From contig CAKVBX010000007.1 of the NCBI GenBank assembly GCA_934725685.1, positions 1-55,807 on the forward strand: a DNA stretch of 55,807 bases, read 5' to 3'. The DNA is from an uncultured Bacilli bacterium. GTDB taxonomy: Bacteria > Bacillota_I > Bacilli_A > RFN20 > CAG-288. This document shows positions 8,544 through 16,630 of this stretch, in pieces. Both the position numbers and the translations under genes were made by a program. The notes under the pieces were generated by a model. That model saw only the letters and a list, made by a program, of their open reading frames with translations. It ran no database searches and was not told the DNA's origin. Every line of letters starts with the position of its first letter. The first letter of the stretch is position 1.

Positions 8544-10591
8544 AGTGTTTTCCTTTCTTCATTATTCTCCTGCGTTAGATTGAGGCAGGAGGTCGTCTTA
8601 ATCATCGTCATTGTGGAAGAGGAAAGGTTATAGAGGACATTGGAGGAGATGTCGACGGATTCCGAAGTTTCAATATCCATGACCGTATCCGTCAAAACCT
8701 CTGTGTAATGGATGAGATTGTGTTGAATTTTGGTGTTGCCGTTGGCTAGAATCCAAATGGTTTCCCCGTGTCCGTTATAGAAATAGTTATCGGTGATATC
8801 AACGTTCTTGAGGGTATTGCTTACGCACTTGCTCGGGTTGTCACCATAGGCGAAGACACTCAAGTCGTTGTAGTTATTGAGGAACTTGTTGTTTCTGATT
8901 TCGATGTTCTGAGGAACGATGGCTTCCCGGAACATATCGTTGACGGCGAGGACCTGAATGGCACCCATCACAACATTCTGGAAGGTGCAGTTGATGATTT
9001 TCGAATTGCGTGCCTGAAGAAGAATGCCACGATTTCTCTTGTTCCGGATGATGCAGTTATCCAGGGTCATCTTCGTGGACTTCGTTGCATTACCGATGGT
9101 ATAACCGACTACGACTTTGGTCGGTCTCTTATCGACTTTGATGGTGTAGGAAGTGCCAGTCTTGGTAAGTTCAAGGATCTTATAGGTATCGATGAGCTGC
9201 ATCTTTTCAGGGGCGTAGACTTCGATGATGTCGCCGACTTCGTACGTGACGGCGACTTCTTTTTGCGTCTGCGCAATGTCGATTTCTCTTGCGGAAGCAG
9301 AGACGCCGGTGACGGAGGTGTAGAAGGATTTGATGTTGAGGGCATCATCGTGGCTGCCTTCCAAGAGACAGTTGGTGATGTCGAGGTTTCCTTCCAAGGC
9401 GATGGTGTGGATGATGTCTGCCGTACAGGTCATGATGCGGCTGGAGCCCTTCTTTGTTGCAAAGTTGGTCCGGTTGAGGTGGAAATCCTTTCCGCCCTCG
9501 ACACGAAATCCCATGCCGCCGGTGGTATAGACATTGACATTCTCAAAGGTGACATTTTCGCAGTTCACAAAGTAAAAACCGTGGTTTTCATACATCGTAT
9601 AGGCGAAGGAGACCATCGTTCCGATTGCGGGGTCCTGATAGGCTTTCGTCCGGTATGGGAAGTTCTCGTTGAGCGTGATGGAGAGTTCTTTGTAGGAAGC
9701 ATCGTAACTGAGAGAATAGACACCACGCGTATCGGAACTTGAGGGAGAGTTGTAGAAAAGGTTTCCGTTTCTATTCGGGACATAACCCCCTGTCGCCTCA
9801 TCGTAGTAGCATTCCATATAGGAACAGGTCTTCTTTCCCCAATTCTGATAGAGCGAATTGGAGAGATCGAACTCCTCTCCAACCGCTAAAGTGACTACCG
9901 GATGGCCGTCAGCTTTTGTGACTGCCTTGACGGTACCGGCAATCGTCGGAGAGTATTTCATGTCGAAGGAAATACCGCGAATTTCGATGTTCTTGCAGAG
10001 CTTGGCTTCAAAATAGGTGCTCCATCCGTTATAGGAGAACTCGGTCTCATCACCGACGAGATAGAGGTCTTCGATGCCGGTCACATCCACGGTCGCAGTG
10101 AAGGGATAGATTCCTTTCTTAAACTGGATGATTTTGTTTCCTTTGACAGAGGCAAGCTTGGAAAGAAGAAGGGATAGACTGCCGGAATTGTTCGTCCCCT
10201 CTTGGGTTATTCCGTAATCTTCCGCAAGATATACCGTTCCTTCCGGAATCGGATAGCAGTTCTCCGTTTCGAATCTTTCTCTGTCGACGCCGACATTTTT
10301 CGTATCGCTTAAGCCAATCGTTTCCTCACAGGTGATACCATTTTGGTACGGAGAGCTGTTCAACCCATCAAGGACTTCAGAAACACTGGCATAGTCAATC
10401 TTTTCAGAAGAGTTGCTTTCGCTTTCCTTTCCGCTGTTTATTGAGGTATCAGTTATCTTGTCTGTCATAGTCTCATTTGTCTCTTTGTCAGTTGTCGATG
10501 GATTATTCCCCGTCTCACTTGTTCGGTTGTTGCAAGAAAAGAGCAACACAAAACCCAGGAGCAGGCTCATTCGCTGGCGCTTTTTCATCAT
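8540..10591 (-). CDS. surface lipoprotein with parallel beta-helix domain
   Basis: A 683-residue lipoprotein: basic start, hydrophobic core, LLFSC with Cys20, then an Asn/Ser/Thr-rich linker to about residue 65. The rest is a right-handed parallel beta-helix with many NCxxxxFENVNVY-type coils and the block LLEGSHDDALNIKSFY, also present in the 5544-8543 product. It lacks the Big_2 and CBM9-like domains of that protein. RBS AAAGGAAAC lies just upstream. The gene sits three bases after the solute-binding protein gene and overlaps the next by four bases, so all are co-transcribed. Polysaccharide lyase or glycan-binding roles are both possible; no family-specific catalytic triad is obvious to me. 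Confidence 0.72.
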   Translation of the reverse strand: MMKKRQRMSLLLGFVLLFSCNNRTSETGNNPSTTDKETNETMTDKITDTSINSGKESESNSSEKIDYASVSEVLDGLNSSPYQNGITCEETIGLSDTKNVGVDRERFETENCYPIPEGTVYLAEDYGITQEGTNNSGSLSLLLSKLASVKGNKIIQFKKGIYPFTATVDVTGIEDLYLVGDETEFSYNGWSTYFEAKLCKNIEIRGISFDMKYSPTIAGTVKAVTKADGHPVVTLAVGEEFDLSNSLYQNWGKKTCSYMECYYDEATGGYVPNRNGNLFYNSPSSSDTRGVYSLSYDASYKELSITLNENFPYRTKAYQDPAIGTMVSFAYTMYENHGFYFVNCENVTFENVNVYTTGGMGFRVEGGKDFHLNRTNFATKKGSSRIMTCTADIIHTIALEGNLDITNCLLEGSHDDALNIKSFYTSVTGVSASAREIDIAQTQKEVAVTYEVGDIIEVYAPEKMQLIDTYKILELTKTGTSYTIKVDKRPTKVVVGYTIGNATKSTKMTLDNCIIRNKRNRGILLQARNSKIINCTFQNVVMGAIQVLAVNDMFREAIVPQNIEIRNNKFLNNYNDLSVFAYGDNPSKCVSNTLKNVDITDNYFYNGHGETIWILANGNTKIQHNLIHYTEVLTDTVMDIETSESVDISSNVLYNLSSSTMTMIKTTSCLNLTQENNEERKTL

Positions 10592-10594
10592 GTT

Positions 10595-12325
10595 TTAGTT
10601 TCCTTTATAACGGGAGAGAGAATCGTTATAGCACTTCATCATCTCATCGACATGATAGCCTTGCAAGGTGGTGATAAGAGCGCTATAACTCGTATCGTCA
10701 TTTGGGTCTCTGTTGTTGTCCCCGCGGATATAACTTGCCTCAAGGAATTCGAGCTGCGGATCGAGAGCTGCTTTGATGGTCGTGATGGTGCTGTATTCTT
10801 CGGCGTTCATCTTGATTTCGCTCGGTTCCGGATTCTTCAGGTAAGGCAGGTATCGCTGCGACATTTCATTGAGTTCATGAATGATGTCATCATTCATCTT
10901 CTCCACGAAGTTCTTCGACCAATAAAGTGCGGAGGCGCTTCCGACATTCGGCGTGATTGTGGCGCGATATTGTTCCTGGTTTCCGGTCCAGGTGGAAGGG
11001 ACATTGAAGGTCCAGGAAGTGTGGGCGTCATCGTCCCAGGTCCAGTTCTTTCCCTCGACACCATAGGCGATGAGCTGAGTTCCCAAATCGCTGTACATGA
11101 TATCCAGCAGTCTTGCGACTTCCCGGATATACTTGGATTTCTGAGGAATCGTGGCTCCGTCAGGTTTGAAGTAACCGAAGCCCCACTGGAGCGGTTCTCC
11201 CTGATAGTAGGAGGAAGTAAGCGGACCGAAGGTCTGATAGTCGCCTTCCAAATCATAGCCGACAATAAGGTAGGCAGCCGCAGCCGGGAAACTGCCGAGG
11301 CGGTTCTTAACGCCGTTCTGAGCGAGCTGGTTATCCGTCTTGTTGGAGAAGGTGCTGGTATCCATCAAGCCTTCTTCCCACATGGTTCTTGCAACCTGAA
11401 GATATTTCCGGTAGGCTTCCTCATAGGGGACATAAGTATACTTGGAACCATCGGCGCTGATTTCGGCACCGGCGGAGACATATCCATAGCTGGCCAGAAT
11501 GAAGTTTCTCAGATATTCCAGGGATTTGGATGTGACCGGAATCTCGTCGTTGGCATCATCGTTGAGGTTGGCATCGAGTTCCTTGAATGCACGAAGAACT
11601 GTCAGATACTCTTCGATGGTACTGATCTCATCGGCATTGGGAAGTTTCTTCCCTTTATAACCGCCGAACTCGTTGTTGATGTTGTCAATCCACTGTTGAT
11701 TAATGAACATCTTGAACGTGAGGTCTCTGGCGACATCCTTGACAGAGAGGGTCGAATACATGACCCCGTCATTCAAAGTCGCTGTCTTGACCGCATCGCC
11801 CTTGGTTTTGTCGACGCCGAAGTTCGTATCCAGTCCCTTCTTGTAGTTGGGCATGTACTTGTCGATGATGTTTCCGACTTCAATGGTCTGGCCACCTACT
11901 TTATAGGAAAAATCATCCTGGTTGAAGGGAACATAGGCATCGTATCCCTTTTCGGCATACTCGACGATTTCGGATATCGGATTGTTGAAAAGGAAAAGGT
12001 CCGGAATGGTTTGGTCACTCGACCAGACACCAGTTCTCTGGTTGGTATAGGCAGAGGTGTCCGGCGTAGTGAACTCAAAGTTCAGGCCTGTGATTTCCGA
12101 AAGGTAGCTGAACATTTCCAAAGAGGAATAATCCGGGTTTCCGGAGCTGTGCGGGGCAAAGATTTTGATGGTAACCGGATCCTTGACAATCCGATAGGGG
12201 TTGTCTTCCGTTCCGTTGGGAAGGAAGTTGTCCGGATCATAGTTGACCTTCGAGGACCCACAGCCGGCCAGAGAAAGGACTGTTGCGATGAGAAGAGCGG
12301 ATTGTTTCATTTTCTTCAATTTCAT
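10595..12325 (-). CDS. extracellular solute-binding lipoprotein of a sugar ABC transporter
   Basis: A 576-residue protein with lipobox LAGC (Cys22) and the length and layout of the large LipO/YtcQ-type family 1 solute-binding proteins that pair with LplB/YtcP-type permeases. Features include the early segment TIKIFAPHSSGNPDYSSLEMF and a Tyr/Trp-rich C-terminal half. It would capture oligosaccharides outside the membrane and hand them to the two permeases encoded immediately upstream in the operon. RBS AAGGAGG precedes the ATG. Twelve bases separate it from the permease gene. Ligand unknown; the neighbouring rhamnosidase-like and GH127-like enzymes suggest pectin-derived oligosaccharides. Confidence 0.88.
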   Translation of the reverse strand: MKLKKMKQSALLIATVLSLAGCGSSKVNYDPDNFLPNGTEDNPYRIVKDPVTIKIFAPHSSGNPDYSSLEMFSYLSEITGLNFEFTTPDTSAYTNQRTGVWSSDQTIPDLFLFNNPISEIVEYAEKGYDAYVPFNQDDFSYKVGGQTIEVGNIIDKYMPNYKKGLDTNFGVDKTKGDAVKTATLNDGVMYSTLSVKDVARDLTFKMFINQQWIDNINNEFGGYKGKKLPNADEISTIEEYLTVLRAFKELDANLNDDANDEIPVTSKSLEYLRNFILASYGYVSAGAEISADGSKYTYVPYEEAYRKYLQVARTMWEEGLMDTSTFSNKTDNQLAQNGVKNRLGSFPAAAAYLIVGYDLEGDYQTFGPLTSSYYQGEPLQWGFGYFKPDGATIPQKSKYIREVARLLDIMYSDLGTQLIAYGVEGKNWTWDDDAHTSWTFNVPSTWTGNQEQYRATITPNVGSASALYWSKNFVEKMNDDIIHELNEMSQRYLPYLKNPEPSEIKMNAEEYSTITTIKAALDPQLEFLEASYIRGDNNRDPNDDTSYSALITTLQGYHVDEMMKCYNDSLSRYKGN

Positions 12326-12337
12326 GGTGAAACCTCC

Positions 12338-13204
12338 TTAACCTTTGATGCCACCGATTGTGACACCTTTTTCGAAATACTTCTGGAAGAACGGATAGAT
12401 GACGAGAAGCGGCAGAGAGGAAACGACAATCGTCACGTATTTAAGCTGTTCGGAAAGATTGACATCCGTACCGCCACCGACGCTCGACTGATTGGAGATA
12501 AGGATGGAGTTGAGAACGTTCTGAAGCGGATAGAGAGAGGAATCCTGAACGTACATGAGAGCGTTGAAGTAAGAGTTCCAATATCCGACAACGGCATAGA
12601 GAATCATGACGGCGATGATGGGACGGCAGAGCGGTAAGACGATTCTTGTGAAAATGCGGACGTCACCGCATCCATCGATCATCGCTGCTTCCTGAAGTTC
12701 CATCGGAATGGAAGACTGCATGTAGGTACGGATGACGATGATATTGAAGACGGAAATGCAACCGGGAAGAATGATGGCCCAGATGGTGTTGTAAAGGTTG
12801 AGCTTCTGGATGAGTAGGTAGGTCGGAATCATACCGCCGGAGACGAACATGGTGAGAACAAGGAAGAGATTCAGAACTTTGCGGCCTTTGAAGTCTCTTC
12901 TCGAAAGTGGGTAGGCACATAAGACCTGGCAGGTGACCTGGATGATGGTTCCAATGAACGTGTAGAGGAGGGAATTTTTGAAACCGTTCCAAATTTCCTT
13001 GTTCTTGAAGATTTCCTTATAGCCGTCCAGGGTGAACTGCTGTGGGAAGAGGCCGACTTCTCCGGCGACGACGGCGTCGGCGGAGGAGAAGGAGGAGGCG
13101 AGGACGTTGAGAAGAGGGAAGAGGAACATCAGGGCAAGAATGCCGAGAAGCACCATGATGATGACATCGAAGACTTTTTCGGAGCCTTTGCTTTTGCGAT
13201 TCAT
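12338..13204 (-). CDS. carbohydrate ABC transporter permease (YtcP/LplC-type)
   Basis: The start at 13204 is supported by AGGAGG six bases upstream; it gives 288 residues starting MNRKSKGSEK. Six hydrophobic segments are visible, the first LLGILALMFLFPLLNVL. The EAA loop of binding-protein-dependent permeases reads ELQEAAMIDGCGDVRIFTRIVLP (the EAAxxDG core is intact), and the C-terminus FQKYFEKGVTIGGIKG is typical of this subfamily. It forms the membrane channel with the 13219-14196 product. A longer frame upstream to 13270 is not supported by an RBS. Confidence 0.93.
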   Translation of the reverse strand: MNRKSKGSEKVFDVIIMVLLGILALMFLFPLLNVLASSFSSADAVVAGEVGLFPQQFTLDGYKEIFKNKEIWNGFKNSLLYTFIGTIIQVTCQVLCAYPLSRRDFKGRKVLNLFLVLTMFVSGGMIPTYLLIQKLNLYNTIWAIILPGCISVFNIIVIRTYMQSSIPMELQEAAMIDGCGDVRIFTRIVLPLCRPIIAVMILYAVVGYWNSYFNALMYVQDSSLYPLQNVLNSILISNQSSVGGGTDVNLSEQLKYVTIVVSSLPLLVIYPFFQKYFEKGVTIGGIKG

Positions 13205-13218
13205 TACCTGCCTCCTTT

Positions 13219-14196
13219 CTACCAGAGTGAAGTGTCGCTGACTTTCTTCGAGACGAAGTTGCCAAGGCACAGAATGATGATGTTGACAACGGAATTGAAT
13301 AAGCCGATGGCGGTCGCATAGGAGTACTGGGCCGAGCCGAATTTCGGGAATGAAATGTTATAGACATAGGTCGCGATGATTTCCGAAGAGGAGAGATTGG
13401 TAGAAAGCTGCATCAGATAGACTTTCTCAAAACCGACGGAAAGAATATTGCCGATGGACATGATGAACATGATGACGGCAAGTGGAATGATCTGAGGAAG
13501 ATTGACATAGAAGATTCTTCTGAGCCTTCCCGCACCGTCGATTGTAGCGGCATCATGAAGGTTGGGATCGACATTGGCCAGGGATCCCATATAGACGATG
13601 GACCACCAGCCTAAGCCCTGCCACAGGCCGGATACGACATAGAGCATGCAGAAGTAATCGGGATTCTCCATGAGGTTTGCCGCATCGAACCCGAAGAACG
13701 CAAAGATTCTCGTGAAGATGCCACTATCGACTTTGAAGAAGGCGAACATCATACCGACGAGAACGGAAACGGAGATGAAGTAGGGGGCATACATGATGGT
13801 CTGTATGAGACGTTTGTACTTTTTGTTCCGCACTTCATTGAGAAGAAGAGCAAAGATGATCGGACAGAGCGAATTGAAGATGATGGAGGTGATGGAAAGA
13901 ACCAAAGTGTTCTTGATGATCGTCCAGAAGTTCGGTGCCGTAATGAAGGTGTAGAAATGTTTGAAGCCTCCCATGGAAGTCCAGGGAGAGCCAAGGATGC
14001 CCTTGAAGCCGCTGTAATCCTTGAAGGCAATCACGAGGCCACCTAAGGGAAGATAGTGGAATATAAAAATGTAGACCACAGTCGGAATGGTCATCACAAA
14101 GAGGGCCAAGCCAATCTTGGAAGACCATTTCCTCTTACTCGGAGTGGTGGAAAGCTTTTCGATTTCCTGTCTTGTCATTTGCAGTTGCATGTTCAA
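13219..14196 (-). CDS. carbohydrate ABC transporter permease (LplB-type), likely TTG start
   Basis: A membrane protein of 325 residues with six hydrophobic helices, beginning after a short basic N-terminus (TPSKRKWSSKIGLALFVMTIP). The EAA-type loop NLHDAATIDGAGRLRRIFYV contacts the ATPase. The AGGAG at 14205-14209 is eight bases from a TTG at 14196 but fourteen from the ATG at 14190, so the TTG is the better start. It is the first gene of the operon, directly behind the cre-containing promoter. It pairs with the YtcP-type permease 14 bases downstream. No ATP-binding gene is in the operon; the MsmX-like ATPase at 16631-18358 is the obvious partner. Confidence 0.92.
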   Translation of the reverse strand: MNMQLQMTRQEIEKLSTTPSKRKWSSKIGLALFVMTIPTVVYIFIFHYLPLGGLVIAFKDYSGFKGILGSPWTSMGGFKHFYTFITAPNFWTIIKNTLVLSITSIIFNSLCPIIFALLLNEVRNKKYKRLIQTIMYAPYFISVSVLVGMMFAFFKVDSGIFTRIFAFFGFDAANLMENPDYFCMLYVVSGLWQGLGWWSIVYMGSLANVDPNLHDAATIDGAGRLRRIFYVNLPQIIPLAVIMFIMSIGNILSVGFEKVYLMQLSTNLSSSEIIATYVYNISFPKFGSAQYSYATAIGLFNSVVNIIILCLGNFVSKKVSDTSLW

Positions 14197-14211
14197 TTAT
14201 TGTTCTCCTAC

Positions 14212-14225
14212 TGTAAGCGATTTCA
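14212..14225. promoter_or_regulatory. cre site (CcpA operator), exact consensus match
   Basis: TGTAAGCGATTTCA fits the Bacillota cre consensus TGNAARCGNWWWCA at all 14 positions. It spans roughly -7 to +7 of the minus-strand ABC operon promoter, a position where CcpA represses. The site match is seen directly; CcpA control is inferred. Confidence 0.75.
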
Positions 14226-14239
14226 TTATAATGAATCGC
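14217..14239 (-). promoter_or_regulatory. ABC operon promoter with imperfect palindrome
   Basis: TATAAT (minus strand, 14230-14225) lies at the centre of a 23-base near-palindrome with arms GCGATT(T)CATTA and TAATGAATCGC. Transcription would start near 14218, giving a leader of about 22 bases. No good -35 box is seen, as expected for a promoter that needs an activator such as the adjacent AraC protein. Confidence 0.65.
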
Positions 14240-14379
14240 GAAAATCTAATCCATGAACTAAATTGACTAGAAATATATACTTTTTAATCAATTTACTATT
14301 GTCATCCCATATAAGACTTACGTTTTTTTGATTTTCCATGCCAAATTATTACGAAAATATAGTATTCTTAAGACTTTTA

Positions 14380-14408
14380 TTGAAGAAAGCGGTTCGGTGT
14401 AATATCAT
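14380..14408 (+). promoter_or_regulatory. promoter of the AraC regulator gene
   Basis: TTGAAG (14380-14385), a 17-base spacer and TATCAT (14403-14408). The leader is about 25 bases and carries an RBS of six Gs just before the ATG at 14440. Confidence 0.6.
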
Positions 14409-14439
14409 CAGTATGTGTTTTTTTGATTTAGGGGGGATT

Positions 14440-15336
14440 ATGCACCAGACCGATTTCATTGACAGAAGCTTATGCTTCCGAACAATCAACGATGATATCA
14501 ACACCGACTTTTCCGCATCCATCATCGGATACGAGGAATGCTGCAAGACTAAGCCAGCCATCGATTGTAACAAGTCCTGCTATATCCTTCATTTTGTCGT
14601 GAAAGGAAAAGGTTATATCTTACTTCCGAGCGGTGAGAAACAATCCATCAGTCCAGGAGAATGCTTCCTCATCGAACCGAACTCCCATACGAAGTATCGC
14701 CCTGACACAAGAACTCCATGGTCCTATTTCTGGATAGAAATCAACGGCAATATCGTCAAGAAAATATGCAATCAGATCCGATTCCACGATGCGCAGATGC
14801 ATCTTCCCATCCAGGATTTTGATACGATTCTCACCTGCTTCCGTCACATTTTCGACAACAATGCCTTCATCGATGATTCCAACGGAGAGTTCCTCCGGGT
14901 CACCGGTGAAATCATGCGGATATTCTCGATTTTGCTGAAGGAACAGGGAATCCAACACAACGATGCGGAGTTAAGCAAGGAAGAGACACAGGTCAAGAAG
15001 ATTATCGATTATGTCAACAACAACTATCTCTCCCCGGATATTTCCGTAAAGAAGATTGCAGACAATTTCTATTTCTCACAGGCTTATCTCTCCCGTATTT
15101 TCAAGAAGAGCATGGGCATCGCCCCGATGAAATACATCATCATGCTCCGCATGAGGAGAGCGGTCGAGTTATTGAACCGTAAGACGTTTTCCATCTCCCA
15201 GATAGCCACCTGTGTCGGCTATAAGAATCAGTTCTATTTTTCAAAGGAATTCAAGGATTACTTCGGAGTTCCGCCCTCAAAATATCTCCTCAATCCTTCT
15301 TTGTTAGATCAGCACGTTCCGGATTCGAAAAAGTAG
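14440..15336 (+). CDS. AraC-family transcriptional regulator
   Basis: The start at 14440 (RBS AGGGGGGATT) gives 298 residues. The N-terminal half is a cupin sugar-sensing domain (SPGECFLIEPNSHTKYRPD, then PWSYFWIEI). The C-terminal 100 residues hold two helix-turn-helix units: IDYVNNNYLSPDISVKKIA with YFSQAYLSRIFKK, and FSISQIATCVGYKNQFYFSK. It is transcribed away from the ABC/hydrolase operon and most probably activates that operon when its oligosaccharide or sugar ligand is present. Its last 47 bases overlap the 3' end of the convergent RDD gene, leaving no room for a terminator. The longer frame from 14338 has no RBS and is not used. Confidence 0.92.
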   Translation: MHQTDFIDRSLCFRTINDDINTDFSASIIGYEECCKTKPAIDCNKSCYILHFVVKGKGYILLPSGEKQSISPGECFLIEPNSHTKYRPDTRTPWSYFWIEINGNIVKKICNQIRFHDAQMHLPIQDFDTILTCFRHIFDNNAFIDDSNGEFLRVTGEIMRIFSILLKEQGIQHNDAELSKEETQVKKIIDYVNNNYLSPDISVKKIADNFYFSQAYLSRIFKKSMGIAPMKYIIMLRMRRAVELLNRKTFSISQIATCVGYKNQFYFSKEFKDYFGVPPSKYLLNPSLLDQHVPDSKK

Positions 15337-16621
15337 AGGAATCAAGATAGTTCTTTTCTTCCGGCATTTCCCTCTCATCCTTTCCGGATTCGTCATTGTC
15401 CACCGTTTTCTCAGTATCAACCTTCATATAGCTTTCGTCATAGGCTTTCGTATGGCAGAAAAGGTCCTGAAGAGATCTCTTGTCTTTTGTCGCAAAGACA
15501 AGAATGAAGGACACAAGAGCGAAAAGGAAGGAAATAGCCATGAAGGTAAAGAGGGAGATTCCGGCGGTTCCAATCTGGAAGAGCGGATACATCCACCCGC
15601 TCTTCAAGCCTCCGCTGAAGAAGCAGGGAATGATCATCGAACAGAAGAAGAGGAAGAAGGAAATCAAGCTCCGGCAGATAGACTGCATCTTTGTCATCTC
15701 ATACCCATCCTTATCTCCTAAGCGGATCTTCATGAATTTCTTACCAAGGGTCTTTCCGTGTTTCATAAGTAAGGTGGGAAGAACATAGATGAAGAAGAAG
15801 CTCAGAAGATAGGATACGATGGTGAATATATCGATAATGTAGGAACAGGTCGCATAATTCTCTTTATAGATATCATAATGTTCTTTGAAGCGCTTGGAAT
15901 TGACGAGAAGGTCCACTTCTTCATTCCAGATTTTCTGATAGGATGCAGCAAGAAGATTCCGTACGGATTTTCCTGCCTGATAATCATCGTTCTCATAATA
16001 ACGGAACAAATCAACCGCACTCGATGCCTGAAGATAGGGAAGGGAATAATCCGTCTCATCATAGACCCAAAGGGAAGAGCCGTCGGTCGGATTATAGGTA
16101 TACTTCTTCAGTACTTCATAGTAATACTGTTTTCCTGTCTTTCCGTTCAGATCGACAAGATCATTCTCCTGGTTGTAGTTTTCGACATAGGTCGCATAGA
16201 AATAGGCAAGTCCGTCATTTTCATAGGATGCCTGGCTGACGCCTACAAAATCTTTCGCCGTAATTCCGTTCTTCTCAAACTCTTGCGGATTCTTGGAAAA
16301 GGAATAGGCAAGATGCATCTTCGCGTAGTCGTTGAAAATCTCTTCCTGGTCGATCGGATTCTGATAGAGATGATTCTCATTGTCCTTGAAGTAATAGATT
16401 TTTGCTTCTTCCTCAATTTCGTAGCACCGTACCATCTCCTGTGTCACAAGGTCTTCCTTCTCTTTGTAGAAAGAGGCATTCTGAAGAATCAGTCTAGAGG
16501 ATAAAAGAAGAAGGAAAGAGAGAACCATACTGAAAAGCGCATCGATAAGATGCGCAAAAATTCTCTTTGATGCCGGCGGATTGATTTCGTCCTTATAGGG
16601 TCTCAGTGAACTTTTTTCCAT
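15290..16621 (-). CDS. RDD-family membrane protein with large extracytoplasmic insertion
   Basis: 443 residues. The N-terminal SKRIFAHLIDALFSMVLSF has the Arg and Asp typical of RDD helix 1. Usual RDD proteins are near 150 residues, but here about 200 residues, rich in Tyr/Asp/Glu/Asn, are inserted between helix 1 (about 26-46) and helix 2 (about 260-285, IDIFTIVSYLLSFFFIY). Two more helices follow (about 310-335 and 350-380), then a charged tail of some 50 residues. It lies nine bases after the sugar ATPase gene with its own RBS (AAGGAGACAG), so it is likely co-transcribed. Function unknown; RDD proteins have been linked to ion transport in a few bacteria. Its 3' end overlaps the AraC gene. 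Confidence 0.75.
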   Translation of the reverse strand: MEKSSLRPYKDEINPPASKRIFAHLIDALFSMVLSFLLLLSSRLILQNASFYKEKEDLVTQEMVRCYEIEEEAKIYYFKDNENHLYQNPIDQEEIFNDYAKMHLAYSFSKNPQEFEKNGITAKDFVGVSQASYENDGLAYFYATYVENYNQENDLVDLNGKTGKQYYYEVLKKYTYNPTDGSSLWVYDETDYSLPYLQASSAVDLFRYYENDDYQAGKSVRNLLAASYQKIWNEEVDLLVNSKRFKEHYDIYKENYATCSYIIDIFTIVSYLLSFFFIYVLPTLLMKHGKTLGKKFMKIRLGDKDGYEMTKMQSICRSLISFFLFFCSMIIPCFFSGGLKSGWMYPLFQIGTAGISLFTFMAISFLFALVSFILVFATKDKRSLQDLFCHTKAYDESYMKVDTEKTVDNDESGKDEREMPEEKNYLDSSTFSNPERADLTKKD

Positions 16622-16630
16622 TCTGTCTCC

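Noticed and set aside
8768..9742. 324-codon plus-strand open frame
   Set aside because: Antisense shadow of the beta-helix lipoprotein gene, no start signals.
10652..12637. 661-codon plus-strand open frame antisense to the solute-binding protein and permease genes
   Set aside because: No RBS, no family resemblance, Ile/Gly/Val/Asp-rich shadow composition; the minus strand encodes a clear transporter protein.
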